Shown here: positions 44,542-54,811 of the stretch, piece after piece
Numbering within the stretch: the stretch's first letter is position 1
Layout: every line of letters starts with the position of its first letter
Source of the DNA: Adiantum capillus-veneris
Taxonomy: Eukaryota > Streptophyta > Polypodiopsida > Polypodiales > Pteridaceae
Assembly: GCA_014529385.2 (NCBI GenBank)
Contig: CM043959.1
Coordinates: 65,068,753 to 65,132,752 of the forward strand
DNA length: 64,000 nucleotides
Direction: 5' to 3'
Translations under genes and position numbers: made by a program
Notes under the pieces: model-generated
Seen by the model: only the letters and a program-made list of their open reading frames with translations
Databases searched by the model: none
What the model was told of the DNA's origin: nothing

Positions 44542-45140
44542 AAAGCATTGTAATCGCCCTCGATTACGCCTGCAAAACAGACAGAAGCCATAAACTGTCT
44601 TACTAGACACTGACTGTTAGTACCGACGCATTAGAAACACACATCAAGCACATGTACCAATCAACAGTCACATTACACGACATCAGAGGATATCACTGGA
44701 CATCACATGACAAATCACATTCAAAATTCATTCAGATCTTAGACTATGATTTACCGGCAATGCAATTAGCAATCGCATCTAGATCCACTCAGGACCTCAT
44801 AGATGCCCGATTGACTAATCCCTATTGTAACCAGATATATCGAGATCATTCAGATCAAAATGTTGGAGTCATTTCGTCTATCAGTTCTTGCACTTAAACA
44901 AGTCAAGAACAAGTTAGTATCATATTCGGGAATTCCATTTCATAAAGTCATTACAACAGAATACTGTCAGCTCTTAGTATCCCTGAAGCTCAAAGAGACA
45001 TCAATGACTCTAGTATTCAAAATTCGTGGCATCTGTTGACAAAAGAGCGGAGTGACTCCCCTCTTGTGCATACCCACTGCACCAGATTTCTGGCCAAGCT
45101 GAATTCGGGGTTCCAATTGGAATAGACTATGCTAAACCAA
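44542..45140 (-). other. 3' untranslated region of F
   Basis: About 0.6 kb between the end of the coding region and the polypurine tract. No supported frame. Confidence 0.5.
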
Positions 45141-46352
45141 AAGCTTCAAGGTAAAGATTCACAATCCAAGGAGTATCTGCCAGGTCCTCCTCCATTCACT
45201 TCTCATCCAATGTGGAGTAGGTGTTGAATTGAACCAAGAACCGTCTTATTGCTTTACCTTTTATCTTTCTATCTTTCTGTGCCAATTTCTGTTTAGGAAC
45301 GAGTATCTGCTCGTTTTCTTCCACTTCAGGTTGCTGTTCAGGCTCCCCATCATCGAGCACATCGCCTTCAAAAGGCTTCAAGAGACTCACATAAAAACAT
45401 TGTGAATCCTCCAAGTAGCGGGTAGCTTCATTCTAAAGGAGACATCATTTATCTTTTCGAGGATCTGGAAAGGTTCGTAATATTGCATACGAAGCTTTGG
45501 GAAAAAAAAGCTTCTCCTTTCGCTTTTTTTTCTTTCTCAGGCGTGCCTTCTTAAAACGTAAGAGCAGCCAATCGTTCTCCTTCCATTTCAAATCGTGATG
45601 ATAACGTTCTGTTGCCTTTTTCTGAGATTTCTCCAAAGCCTTCCAGACCAAGTCCAAGTCCCTCGTGAACTGGTCGTATCTTTCGTACTAAGGAAGGGTG
45701 GAACCTTCATAGCAAATTCAATAATTTCAAATGGCACCTTCCCCATCAAAGAGTTAATCGTGTTTCTGTAGGCATATTCCACCAAAGGTAAAAACCTTTC
45801 CCATGTAGTCTTCTAATCCGAGATGTAAGACTTCAATAAATCCAATACCACTGAATTAGCAATGTCTGATTGCCCGTCAGTCTGCGGGTGGAATGATGAC
45901 GAGAATTGCAACCGCATGCCAATGTTCTCCCAAATAGCCGTCCCAAACAAACTCGTGAACCTGGGATCCCTGTTGGAGACAATCGTCTCAGGCATGCCAT
46001 GTAATTTGAAGATCTGGGCAATAAACACTTGTGCCCACATTGTGTTTTCGGGAGATAAAAAATGAAATCCATTGCAATACTTTTCCAGGGGCGGGTGGTA
46101 TGGGTAAAGGCTATAACAATCCTTGTGCTTTATGCTTGTCAAAACTTGACTTTCTGGCATACCAAGCAATTGCGTACAAAATCGTCCATGCCCTTCTTGA
46201 GTCTCGGCCAAACAAAAGTATGTCTCCACACCATTCAAGGTGGTAACAATGCCGTGGTGACCCGTAAAAGGTGGACAATGGCCTTCGGTTAAAACCTTTT
46301 CCCTCAACGGCTGTGTAACGCACAACATCGTTTTCTTTATCAAGTAGCCATT
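45141..46352 (-). pseudogene. Element F: integrase and chromodomain-like tail
   Basis: Reading leftward: a zinc-binding region decayed near 46280, HGMPETIVSNRDPRFTSLF (catalytic-Asp block), FHPQTDGQSDIAN where E is usual in place of the D before IAN (45880), VEYAYRNTINSLMGKVPFEI (45785-45720), KATERYHHDLKWKENDWLLL (45615-45560), SLLKPFEGDVLDDGEPEQQP (45385-45325), and the tail AIRRFLVQFNTYSTLDEK, then TGA where TGG (Trp) is expected, then MEED...NLYLEAFGLA. Several frameshifts are present. Confidence 0.82.
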
Positions 46353-46357
46353 CCGAA

Positions 46358-47606
46358 TGAGGGGTGCAACGGAAGTGAATGTTGAAAATTTTGCTCAAGA
46401 TGAGTGCTCCTGTGCTCAAGGGTTCCTTTTACTTACGGAAGGGAGAGCCTTCCGTTCCTTTAGTGAGAGAGTGCAATAGACACAAACAAAGTGATGAACA
46501 CTATGAATGAAGGTGCATGAGACTAAGAGATAGAGAGAGAAGAATACGACACTAGAATGTTGTCAAGCCCTCCTCCGAAGGCCCCACTCTCTATGGCAAG
46601 AGCGGTCTACTATTAATTGCACAAATCTCTACAATGCTTTGGACTTGCCGACGATGTTGACGACTACGAGACGGGCTGAAATCTGAAAACGCTAATGGCT
46701 GAAATATGCAAATCTTTATCTATTGAATTCTGACTCTATGTCGATGACGATGTCGATGGCGACGATGCAATGACGACGCACTGAAAACGCAGATGCTGAA
46801 ATCTGCGTTTTCTGGGCTGAAACTGCAAACTGCGCTAGATCTGACTGTGCGGAGAGGATCTGCTGCGGGATGGTGAGATCTGCGAGGTTTGGGACTTCTA
46901 CTGCGATGTCTGACTGCTGAAAACTGAAAACGTTGGAGCTTACTGAGGTTCTGTCGTGATGAATCTGCAAAACATTGAGATTGATCTGCAAACCAAAAAC
47001 GCTAGGACTGGTTCTTTCCTGTTGGAGAAATCTGCTAACGCTAGGGCTGATCTGTTGTGTTGTTGTGGAGTCTGCTAATGCTAGGGCTGATTTTCTATCT
47101 TGTTGTCGCTGGGGCTGATCTGCAATGCAAACGCCATGGCTGATTTGTCATGCGAAAACGCTAGGCTTTCGAATGGGCTGAAATGCTAGGTCTGTTGCGA
47201 GAAGGTGGTCTTGCTGAGAAGGTGCCTGTTGAATGCGAAGTTCCTGCTGCCTCTTCTGCCAGATTGTGCTAGCGCTAGGGTTTCTTATATATATGCATGG
47301 TAAATTTGCCCTACCTAGCTCCCAACAAAATTCAACAAAATTCACTTAAAAATAATAAGTGAAAATTGGCTAAATTAGGGAAAATAGGTCTATGCACTGT
47401 AAAAATGCTCCTGATGGGTTCTGATGGAAATCTGATGGTCATGCTGTGTGCAACCAGAGGATATGCATCTACTCTTAAGTGTCTGGGCATGCACGGTCTG
47501 CGAACAGACTCACAAAGTGCCAGAACACTTTCTAAGCTAACTGAACTGAACCCATGTCATGAAGTAGCTTGTCCACGTACACATAAGGTTAGATGTGCAC
47601 GTGACA
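46358..47606 (-). repeat. Solo LTR of family 1 inside F
   Basis: 1,249 bp in minus orientation (plus-strand ends TGAGGGGTGCAACGG and GTGCACGTGACA), flanked by CCGAA (46353-46357 and 47607-47611). The insertion point is the centre of a CCATTCCGAATGG near-palindrome in F. It contains AAAACGC motifs and a (T)ATATATA-rich TATA region near 47285. Confidence 0.93.
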
Positions 47607-47611
47607 CCGAA

Positions 47612-48955
47612 TGGAATATTCCACAACTATCTCCCCATTCTGTATTCAAGTGAATACATCTGGAAAAAATCTGTATCTGTGGCGTACTGACCGACCATAT
47701 CCTCGAAGCTTCTATGGTGTATCGCGGAAATAGCCAGAACCAACGGCTTCCGAGACAGTATCTGCCACCCATTTCTTCTGTCCCTGCACATGGACAATCC
47801 GGAAGTAAAACTGTAACCAGATGTTTACCCACCGCATCTACTTTTCCGATAGTCGCTTCTGTGACAAGAAGTAGCGTAAACTCCAACCATCTGTGAAAAT
47901 TGTAAAGCTCCGAGTAGGTAATGTTGCCATTGAGTAAGAGCATGGATAACCGCCAAAAGCTCTTTCTCACATATCTGTATCGTCATTTCCGGCCTTGAAA
48001 ACAATCGGCTCGCATAGGCAATGACATGGCCTTCATGCATTAGACCGCATCCGGACTACGATCCTCAAGACGAGCTGGTCGCAACTCGCCTGGCAGGCCC
48101 TCTGAAAAGCAATCGGCATGAGTGTGGAGAAAATCTTGGCGTTCTCTTTTTTTTCGAGGTCAAAACATATTCAACCTTCAATCATCATTCAGTCCTTTCC
48201 AGAAAGTAAAGAAACTGAATTTCATCAAGAACAATGTCCGTGCCCTTCATTTGTCAAAGTCTCTTTCTCGGCCCGGTAGTCAACCTCGGCATTGTTCTTG
48301 TGGTACCAAGGGTTTTTTAGTAGGACGTCACAACCTCCCAAGGGAATTACGTAGAAATCCTCGTACCCTAAACACCCCTGACATTGCAAACGAAGTTTGC
48401 CAATGATCGGTGTAATGGCAACATCCCGTCCGGGTGCCGGTAGAACTACCTCCGCCTGTGGCCTCAGCCTGTCGGGCGTAATTCCAAATCGAGCCGCCGA
48501 AAGAAGCTGGCCTTGGCTCCTTCATCAAAGAAAAAGAGGGCTTCTTGATCTTTCACTTTGCCCTAAAAGTGGCAAGGTTTTGTACTTTCATTCATTAATT
48601 CGGTTCGGGTCCCATGCAATGTGGTACCAGTTTTGCGTTCATCTGCCTTTTCTGCCATGTTTCTCAGCTGCTTTCAAACTCTCTGACCTTTCTTCATCTT
48701 GTTCATTCGGTGCCTTTTTAGGGCACTTCGCGGAGATATGCCCAATTTCCCCGCATCCAAAGCACTTCCCCTCTTTGATATAGCTGACCCTCTCTCGAAG
48801 AGTGAGCTAGGGTCGTGCATCCTTTTCTTTCTGTTCTGGGTTACTCTTCTTCTTTCTACTTTCATTGTTAGAAGTCTGTTCGGTTCTCTGCGTCATGATC
48901 TCATCTATGGGGTAAGTCAAATTGCTTGAGTGAATGGCAAAACCCCGTTTCGCAT
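47612..48955 (-). pseudogene. Element F: RNase H, protease and Gag zinc knuckle; RT deleted
   Basis: Reading leftward from 48955: the gag C-terminal half with Lys/Glu-rich sequence and the CCHC knuckle (about 48780-48740), protease with FFFDEGAKASFF (about 48540), the RT start LPGELRPARLED (48100-48060), then immediately RNase H HEGHVIAYASRLFSRPEMTI and EKELLAVIHALTQWQHYLLG (48035-47925), and QFYFRIVHVQGQKK (about 47800). The whole RT body is missing, at different endpoints from the RT deletion in E. Confidence 0.8.
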
Positions 48956-49014
48956 GAAGTGAATTCGTGTCGTGCCGCGGTAGATTCTTGACTTGGAGTG
49001 TCCAAGTTTGTTAC
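48956..49014 (+). repeat. E 3' LTR tail
   Basis: Last 59 bp of the E LTR (GTAGATTCTTGACTTGGAGT, TTGTTACA), followed by target duplication GATTC. Confidence 0.85.
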
Positions 49015-49020
49015 AGATTC

Positions 49021-49040
49021 TGTCGCGGGCAACGGGACCA
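49021..49040 (-). other. Primer-binding site of H
   Basis: TGGTCCCGTTGCCCGCGACA on the minus strand, directly after LTR end TTTCA. It is not the iMet type. The first 13 bases are one mismatch from the complement of a plant tRNA-Glu 3' end (TGGTTCCGTTGCC). Confidence 0.5.
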
Positions 49041-49899
49041 TGAAACCGGCCCGTAAGGCGGTAGACTTTAGCTTTCACCCGATTCTTTACTTGAAGAACT
49101 TTACTTGACTTTACGACACAAAGGAACTTCACGAATAGACTTGTGATTGGAATTAACACTTTAAACAAACCACGGCCTTGTAGCTAGAGTGCTATCAAGC
49201 AGACAGCGACACCCTGTAGTCCCCAAAGACTTGCGCTCCTTTCGGTATTTCTTTATTGTTATAAAACTTGAGATAAAACTTGCAAATTCCTACGAGCTGT
49301 CCCACTTTTACCGGGCTGAAAATGGCCTACTCTAGCCCGATTTTGGCAGCATAACCACAGGAGGAGGCTTCACAGATAAAATCCCTATGCTAAAGGTGAC
49401 TTCCCCGGTGCATACGAGCACTTTGCCAACCTGGCGAGAATCTGCAGCACATTGAATTCTCTGTTTTCTGCCTTGAAAATGCACCAGATCACTTGTAAAG
49501 TGATCCCAACGCTTCCCCAAAGCTCCTCGGGGTATTAGGGATCAATTAGGGTCGAAACCCTAAACGTGAAAAAATACACAGCAGGCTGTAATTCACTGTT
49601 TCGGGCTCTGCTTCGCGTGCCAATCGCATCCGTAGCGAGCCGTCGAGCTCCTGCACTTGTAGGGCTACTTGCCCTTTGAATCGGACAAGATTTCTCGCGT
49701 GAAATCTCTCCGAATCCACCTGTACCTGCGGGGGATTAGCAATTAGCTAATCCAATACTTGTTCAAGGGGCTCTTGCCTTGGGCAATCAGGCATGAACCC
49801 ACACAACTGTACATACAGATGAAAAGCCCTCAAGCGGGGCATCATGTTTCTGTATTCAAAAGGAGAGAGAGATGCACGAGAGCGGAATCATCATGTTAC

Positions 49900-49903
<4 letters not shown>
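49041..49903 (-). repeat. H 5' LTR, truncated
   Basis: Matches 17497-18325 with about 8-9% substitutions (117-bp hand count). Similarity stops at a GA tract (49902-49944), beyond which the sequence is unrelated. Confidence 0.8.
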
Positions 49904-49948
<45 letters not shown>

Positions 49949-50399
49949 CCGCTGAACCAACCAACTGGGCATGAATGAATTGATGTTTTACAATGGGGAC
50001 AAGGTGGTGCTTATATACTAGCTTGGGGCCCCTTAAGTACCCCTCAAGATTTAACAAATAAGTAAAATAAATACCTAAAGCCAAAATAAATATTGGGATC
50101 ACATTGGGCTATTCAATTGAGATGCTAAAACTCTTAACACACTCTGTGCAGCTCATAGTGGACATATGTAGGAAGACCAAGTCGATGTAGAAGCTACCAT
50201 GGACACCCCAACAGTTGTAGACTCCACTGGATACACCTCGGTTGTGCTTTCACAGATTTAGAGTGATGTGGCTCAGCTGTAACAGTTTTACAGTTTTAAC
50301 TTATGGTCTTCGGGCCTTCCTTGGGGATACACTCATTTTGAGCATCTCGAGGGGCATTTCAGTAATAGAAGTCAGGACTGTTTTCCTTGCGAAAAAAAA

Positions 50400-50457
<58 letters not shown>

Positions 50458-50458
50458 T
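49902..50458. repeat. GA microsatellites flanking unassigned sequence
   Basis: GA runs at 49902-49944 and 50402-50458. Between them is non-coding sequence with no recognised element. Confidence 0.9.
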
Positions 50459-50792
50459 CAGTGTGTGCACCAGCAGCTCCGCATCATCAAAGTCGAGGGC
50501 CGTCAGAGCGACTGCAGTTGCTAGTCTTTTCCATGACATCCAACCCATCTAAAAGTCATGGAATGGCCCAGCTTGGCATGGTGGACTTTAGCTGTTTAAT
50601 GCGTCTTAAATTTTAATTAGGTTGATTGTATCTCCTTATTCGAATAAGAAGTCTTAATGTCCCTTTTTTTAAAACTTTTTTCAGTGCCCTTGCTTGAGCA
50701 TTTCCAGGATTGATCTCTAAGGGGGGCCTCTGGTAAGTTGACTTTTGTAACATCTGTCATTCTCCATTTTTAGTGCGCTCAATAAACTCAAC

Positions 50793-51560
50793 TTCTTGTG
50801 CAGGTAAACCTTCAGTTTAGCTTATGCCAAAGCTATGTTTATAGATTCCAAAATCTCGACAATCTTACAATTCTTCTGCTTCCGGAAGACATTCAAAATA
50901 AAGCTCCAATATTTTATATTTACCAGTCAAAGATGCTGCTAATTGTAATCAAGCTTCATGTTTGGATCCTGCAATATCAGAAATCTATGTAATTTTATAT
51001 ATCCTTGTAGTAAGCTTGAAGGGTACTTGATTGATGCTTGTGAAGTGTAATTAGAAACTATGCATTTTCCTAGTGTAGCTGTGTTTGTACTTGGTGCTTT
51101 TGCTAAGTCGAGTTCTGTCATGTCAACCGGTCTCTATTTCGAGCATGGTTCAATGTATTTCTTGTGCAGGTAAAACTTTTAGTTTAGCTATAAACCAAAG
51201 CTATGTTTTTAGATGAAGCACCTCTTCTACTTCTGCAAGACAGTGACATGTAGCCCTACTATACTTTGCCAACATATCTAATGCACATAGCCTTTGTGAT
51301 AGCCACATGCCCTCTTTTGTGCGTATAATCTCAATGCCCAAAGGGTATTACAGCTTTCCCATGTCCTTTATTTCAAATCCTCGTTTTAGGAGGCACTCAA
51401 CTAGTTAATGTCTGCCGCAACATCAGAAAGTCGTGTAAATCGTGTACATGATTATAGCCTGCTGTCAGGGTGTATGATTGATGCTTTGGAAGTGTAATTT
51501 GTATTTATGGATTGTCTTGTATAGTTGTTTGTGTTTTTGCTAATACTATTGATGTAATTT
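50793..51560. repeat. Diverged tandem duplication, period about 365-440 bp
   Basis: TTCTTGTGCAGGTAAA-C-TTTAGTTTAGCT occurs near 50793 and 51158. ATCAGAAA...GATTGATGCTT-GAAGTGTAATT...TTTTGCTAA occurs near 50975-51105 and 51420-51543. No reading frame is shared. Confidence 0.65.
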
Positions 51561-51978
51561 CTAGCTAGATAAGCAATACCACAGCTTGCACAAAGTCTCG
51601 GAACTCGTGGCAAACAAGCTTTTCCTCTCAAACTCCTCATCTAGGATGACGTTTTGAAAAGTGAGAAAGGAAAAACAAATAGTTAAGATAGGTAATCCTA
51701 AATTGCTGTTTTCATTGACCTCGAGTGTTTGATGTTGGATGCGAGCTCAACTTACAGTCCTTTGCATGAATGAGTACTCGTGCAAAAGAAGGGCAGAGTT
51801 TCTAGCCAAAGCATTGATGCATACAAGTGTATCACTAAGGTCTTTCCACTTGACTATAATAAAAGCCATCGTTTGAACTCTTACCAAGTGAAAAACAAGT
51901 CGGGTCAGGGAACATCAACTTCTGTTACGTTAAGCTCTATTTCTTTCTTTTGTTAAAGAACTCTCACTTTATCTGAGT

Positions 51979-52011
<33 letters not shown>

Positions 52012-53542
52012 TTTCCGGGCACACATGTGGGCACACATTGTTGTCGTTGTGGGTGCACACCCACCGATTTGATAAACAACTTCTACATCTCAGATCTTGG
52101 AAAAAGGATGTGTACACAGTTTGAATTGTTCTTTGATGGAATCAGATGAAAATTGTGGTGTGCATGATGGGCAAACACACAATGTGATGAACAACCCATC
52201 AATGTAATGAGCATGCCCTCAGACAAGGAAACAATAGTTAGGTAAATAGTATGGTGTAGGATACTCCCAATTCTTGTGAAACATATACCATCCTATAGAT
52301 ACCAGAAAGTTCATATGCAACCTCCTTTCGAAATCGGATTTAGGTGCAACTCAACATCTAGCAAATGTCATGAGTGACGTTGACATTGGGATCAGGACTA
52401 AAGAGAAGCCTTAGATGATGTAGGGGCGAAATATTGTCAAAAATGTTCTAGTGTGTTATAGAGCAATATCACAACGTGTGTGCATGTGCATATGAAAAGT
52501 AACTAAGGTGAAAAATCACAATGGCCTGCAGAAGAGGATGAGAGAGTGTGTATGTGACCCACTTCTCAAGGCCCCTCATAGGAGAACAAATGTCAACTCT
52601 CTCTCACAGTGGCCTCCATATACAAAAGACAATGCTTAGTTAATACCTCTTTAACAAGAAACAAGGAGATTTAATTTTTGTCTCATCATTAACACATGAC
52701 ATAGTACTATTCTACAAGCTTCAACTGATGGTTCACAATTACTCCCACTAGTTCACCACTTTACTACGGCCTTGAGACACTTTGCTTTCCACACCTATGG
52801 GTGATTGAAGGCATCATCAAGAAGAGTGCCCTTGAATCGTTGCACTTAAAAAAAAAAAAAAAGAGAATACAAGAACTTTGAAACACACGCACACACCCTA
52901 TGTACAATGGCCTTAGAGGTAGGGAGAGAGGTATCCATCCCATCACCACACGCACACACCCGCATATGGGAACAATCCCTAAAGCACTCTTCAAAAAGTG
53001 CCCTTGTAATCATCGCACTTTTTGAAGAGAGCTTTTCCAAGCAATACTAGAAAGTGAGCCGAGAATATGCTCAAGGTAGGGCCACAAAAAGAGCACAAGC
53101 TTTACTTGGTCTTCCAAGGAACGAGTCTAGAACAAATCTTTTTGTCGAAAAATTGAAATGCTATTGAGCTTCAAAGGTAGGACCAAGAAGGAAAGTGCAA
53201 CACTTTTTTTTTTTGGTTGCTATGATGAGGTGGAGTAAAACATTCTTACCTTATTATAAGGAGGAGACAAATAGCTATAGTAGAAAATGATGTAGGTATC
53301 ATACCAAGAGTTAGCTAGCATAATGATAGAGCATGTATACTTTTGAGAAACAAAGAAGGCACCAAGAAAATCTTGGGTGTGTGCCCATGATAAGGGGTAG
53401 GGAATGCCATAATGGCGATACTCTTGTCTACGAGATGAGACTGGCTTACAAATAAAGGTATAAATGACACAACTCGAAGAGGGGATTCTTGGTTGAGGGA
53501 TGGTGACTATGCATTAGCTTGCCAAGACAAGGGAAGTACAAA
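51561..53542. other. Gene-poor stretch with homopolymers
   Basis: No gene supported. It contains a 31-base C run (51981-52011) and an A run (about 52847-52863). Short frames with CACACGCACACAC-type sequence (52890-52975) are repeat-derived. Confidence 0.5.
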
Positions 53543-53705
53543 ACTTTCATCTTAGAATGTGTGTGCATGTGTGTCCAATGGACCGATGCATGATTATTGG
53601 GGACGGACCATATAGTATCAAGCAAGACTTTCATCTTAGAATGTGTGTGCATGTGTGTCCATGGACCGATTCATAATTATTGGGGACAGACCATATACTA
53701 TCAAA
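53543..53705. repeat. Tandem duplication, period 84 bp
   Basis: ACTTTCATCTTAGAATGTGT...ATTATTGGGGAC-GACCATATA occurs twice (53543 and 53627) with few differences. Confidence 0.85.
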
Positions 53706-54703
53706 AGCAAGAGCCTAACCATTGGCATTATCATGGCCATTCGAATGTATTGTGTAGGGATATGGGGCAACTACAACAAGGTGTTGCTTCTGGTCATTCA
53801 TCAATGATGTGGTATTACTTGAGTGTACAAGGGTGTTTTGATCCTCATCCTCGCCTGATTCATCTAGGATGAGGGCTTACTACAATGTTAAATGGCAAGA
53901 GTTTTGACATATGCATACACCCAAGTTAAACATAGGTGTCCCTTACTCCATAAGACCTACAAAATGAAAACTTCAAAACTTTAGGATTTGTGAAGAGTTG
54001 TAATTAATGGTATCATGGCCTCGACAGTAATTGCCACGGGATCTCCGATGATCCAAGGCGGTGGCATTTGTGATTGGGAACAACTTGCTCGAGTTTTGAG
54101 GTGGGCTAGCTTGCTTTTAAGGAGTAAAATGCCCATAGTGGGATAATGCCATGTTTCAAGCCTACCCTATCCACCCTCGCCCTATGCGTCTTGCTACATG
54201 TGTGCCTAGTGGATCCCCCCACCTAGGCTGCATTGAATACTAGAGAGCCCCTTTCCCTTTGTGAAGCAAGGGAATGATTTGTCAAAAGGAAAAGAGAAGC
54301 AAAGCATGGGTGTGTGAGTGGTGGTCCACTAGTCTCCTCGCCTTATCCAGTTTGTGTTTCATGGTTGGCAACAAGGAGATTGCGTGCTCATCAAGTAAAC
54401 CTCAATCATTCCACTACTTCTTCATGTTAAAAAGATGAAGGATAATTCATAAGCACTTTCCTCCAAGAATTGCCCCAAAAAAAAAGCTGGGAATAATTAA
54501 TAAGCACTTTCCTTAATGTTTACCTTTTTTATTTGCACTATCAATGTTTAATCCCCCCCCCCCCCCCCCCCCCCCCCAACAACAACACACACAAAACCAC
54601 CACCACCACCAAAAAAGGAGAAAAAAAACCCCAAAAAGACCCTTTTTCAATCTTGCCACAAAATTCTAGGCGCTTCTACAGTGTCAATTTTTGTTATTAT
54701 TAT
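53706..54703. other. Gene-poor stretch with a C homopolymer
   Basis: No supported gene. A 25-base C run lies at 54553-54577, followed by an ACAACAACAC/ACCACC stretch whose open frame is low-complexity. Confidence 0.5.
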
Positions 54704-54811
54704 AAAGTTGCCAAAGAAGGGAACTTGAATCAAACATTCTAGCTAGGAACTTAGAAAAGTTGCCAAAGAAGGGAACTTCAATAAAACATTCTAGCTAGGA
54801 CCTTAGAAAAG
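54704..54811. repeat. Tandem duplication, period about 52 bp
   Basis: AAAGTTGCCAAAGAAGGGAA, CATTCTAGCTAGGA and CTTAGAAAA occur twice in succession. Confidence 0.85.

Larger units (their letters stand above)
43868..48955 (-). mobile_element. Gypsy element F, inverted inside E, 5' truncated
   Basis: A minus-strand relative of E: 3' LTR 43868-44528, polypurine tract, chromodomain-like tail, integrase, RNase H, a deleted RT, protease and the zinc-knuckle half of gag, ending at 48955 against the last bases of the E 3' LTR. The F 5' LTR and the E segment that should follow were both lost in one deletion. A family-1 solo LTR lies within it. Confidence 0.85.
39216..49014 (+). mobile_element. Gypsy element E, rearranged, with TSD GATTC
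   Basis: A plus-strand element in the leader of H. The left end is TGTCACAAACTGGTGACG at 39216, preceded by GATTC (39211-39215). The right end is GTCCAAGTTTGTTACA at 49014, followed by GATTC (49015-49019). Inside: 5' LTR, gag (with a MITE), protease, a deleted RT, RNase H and integrase up to 43867, then the inverted relative F (43868-48955), then only the last roughly 60 bp of the 3' LTR. Confidence 0.85.
17497..49903 (-). mobile_element. Element H: pol-less gypsy-type retroelement, host of the nested complex
   Basis: H runs on the minus strand. Its 3' LTR is 17497-18516 plus 35831-36074, split by element B. Its 5' LTR is 49041 to about 49903, truncated on the right at a GA tract. Its internal part survives as 49015-49040, 37432-39215 and 36075-36373. 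The LTR segments share TGAAAC-GCCCGTA-GGCGGTAGACTTTAGC and continue alike for about 830 bp. A hand count over the first 117 bp gives about 8-9% difference, the highest in the complex. Net internal length is only about 2.1 kb and encodes gag plus a chromodomain-like tail. An outer target duplication was not recovered because the right LTR end is lost. Confidence 0.75.

Noticed and set aside
50790-50810. TTCTTGTGCAG|GTAAA as splice sites of a host gene
   Set aside because: The motif is duplicated at 51158 within a non-coding tandem duplication and no flanking exon-like frame exists.
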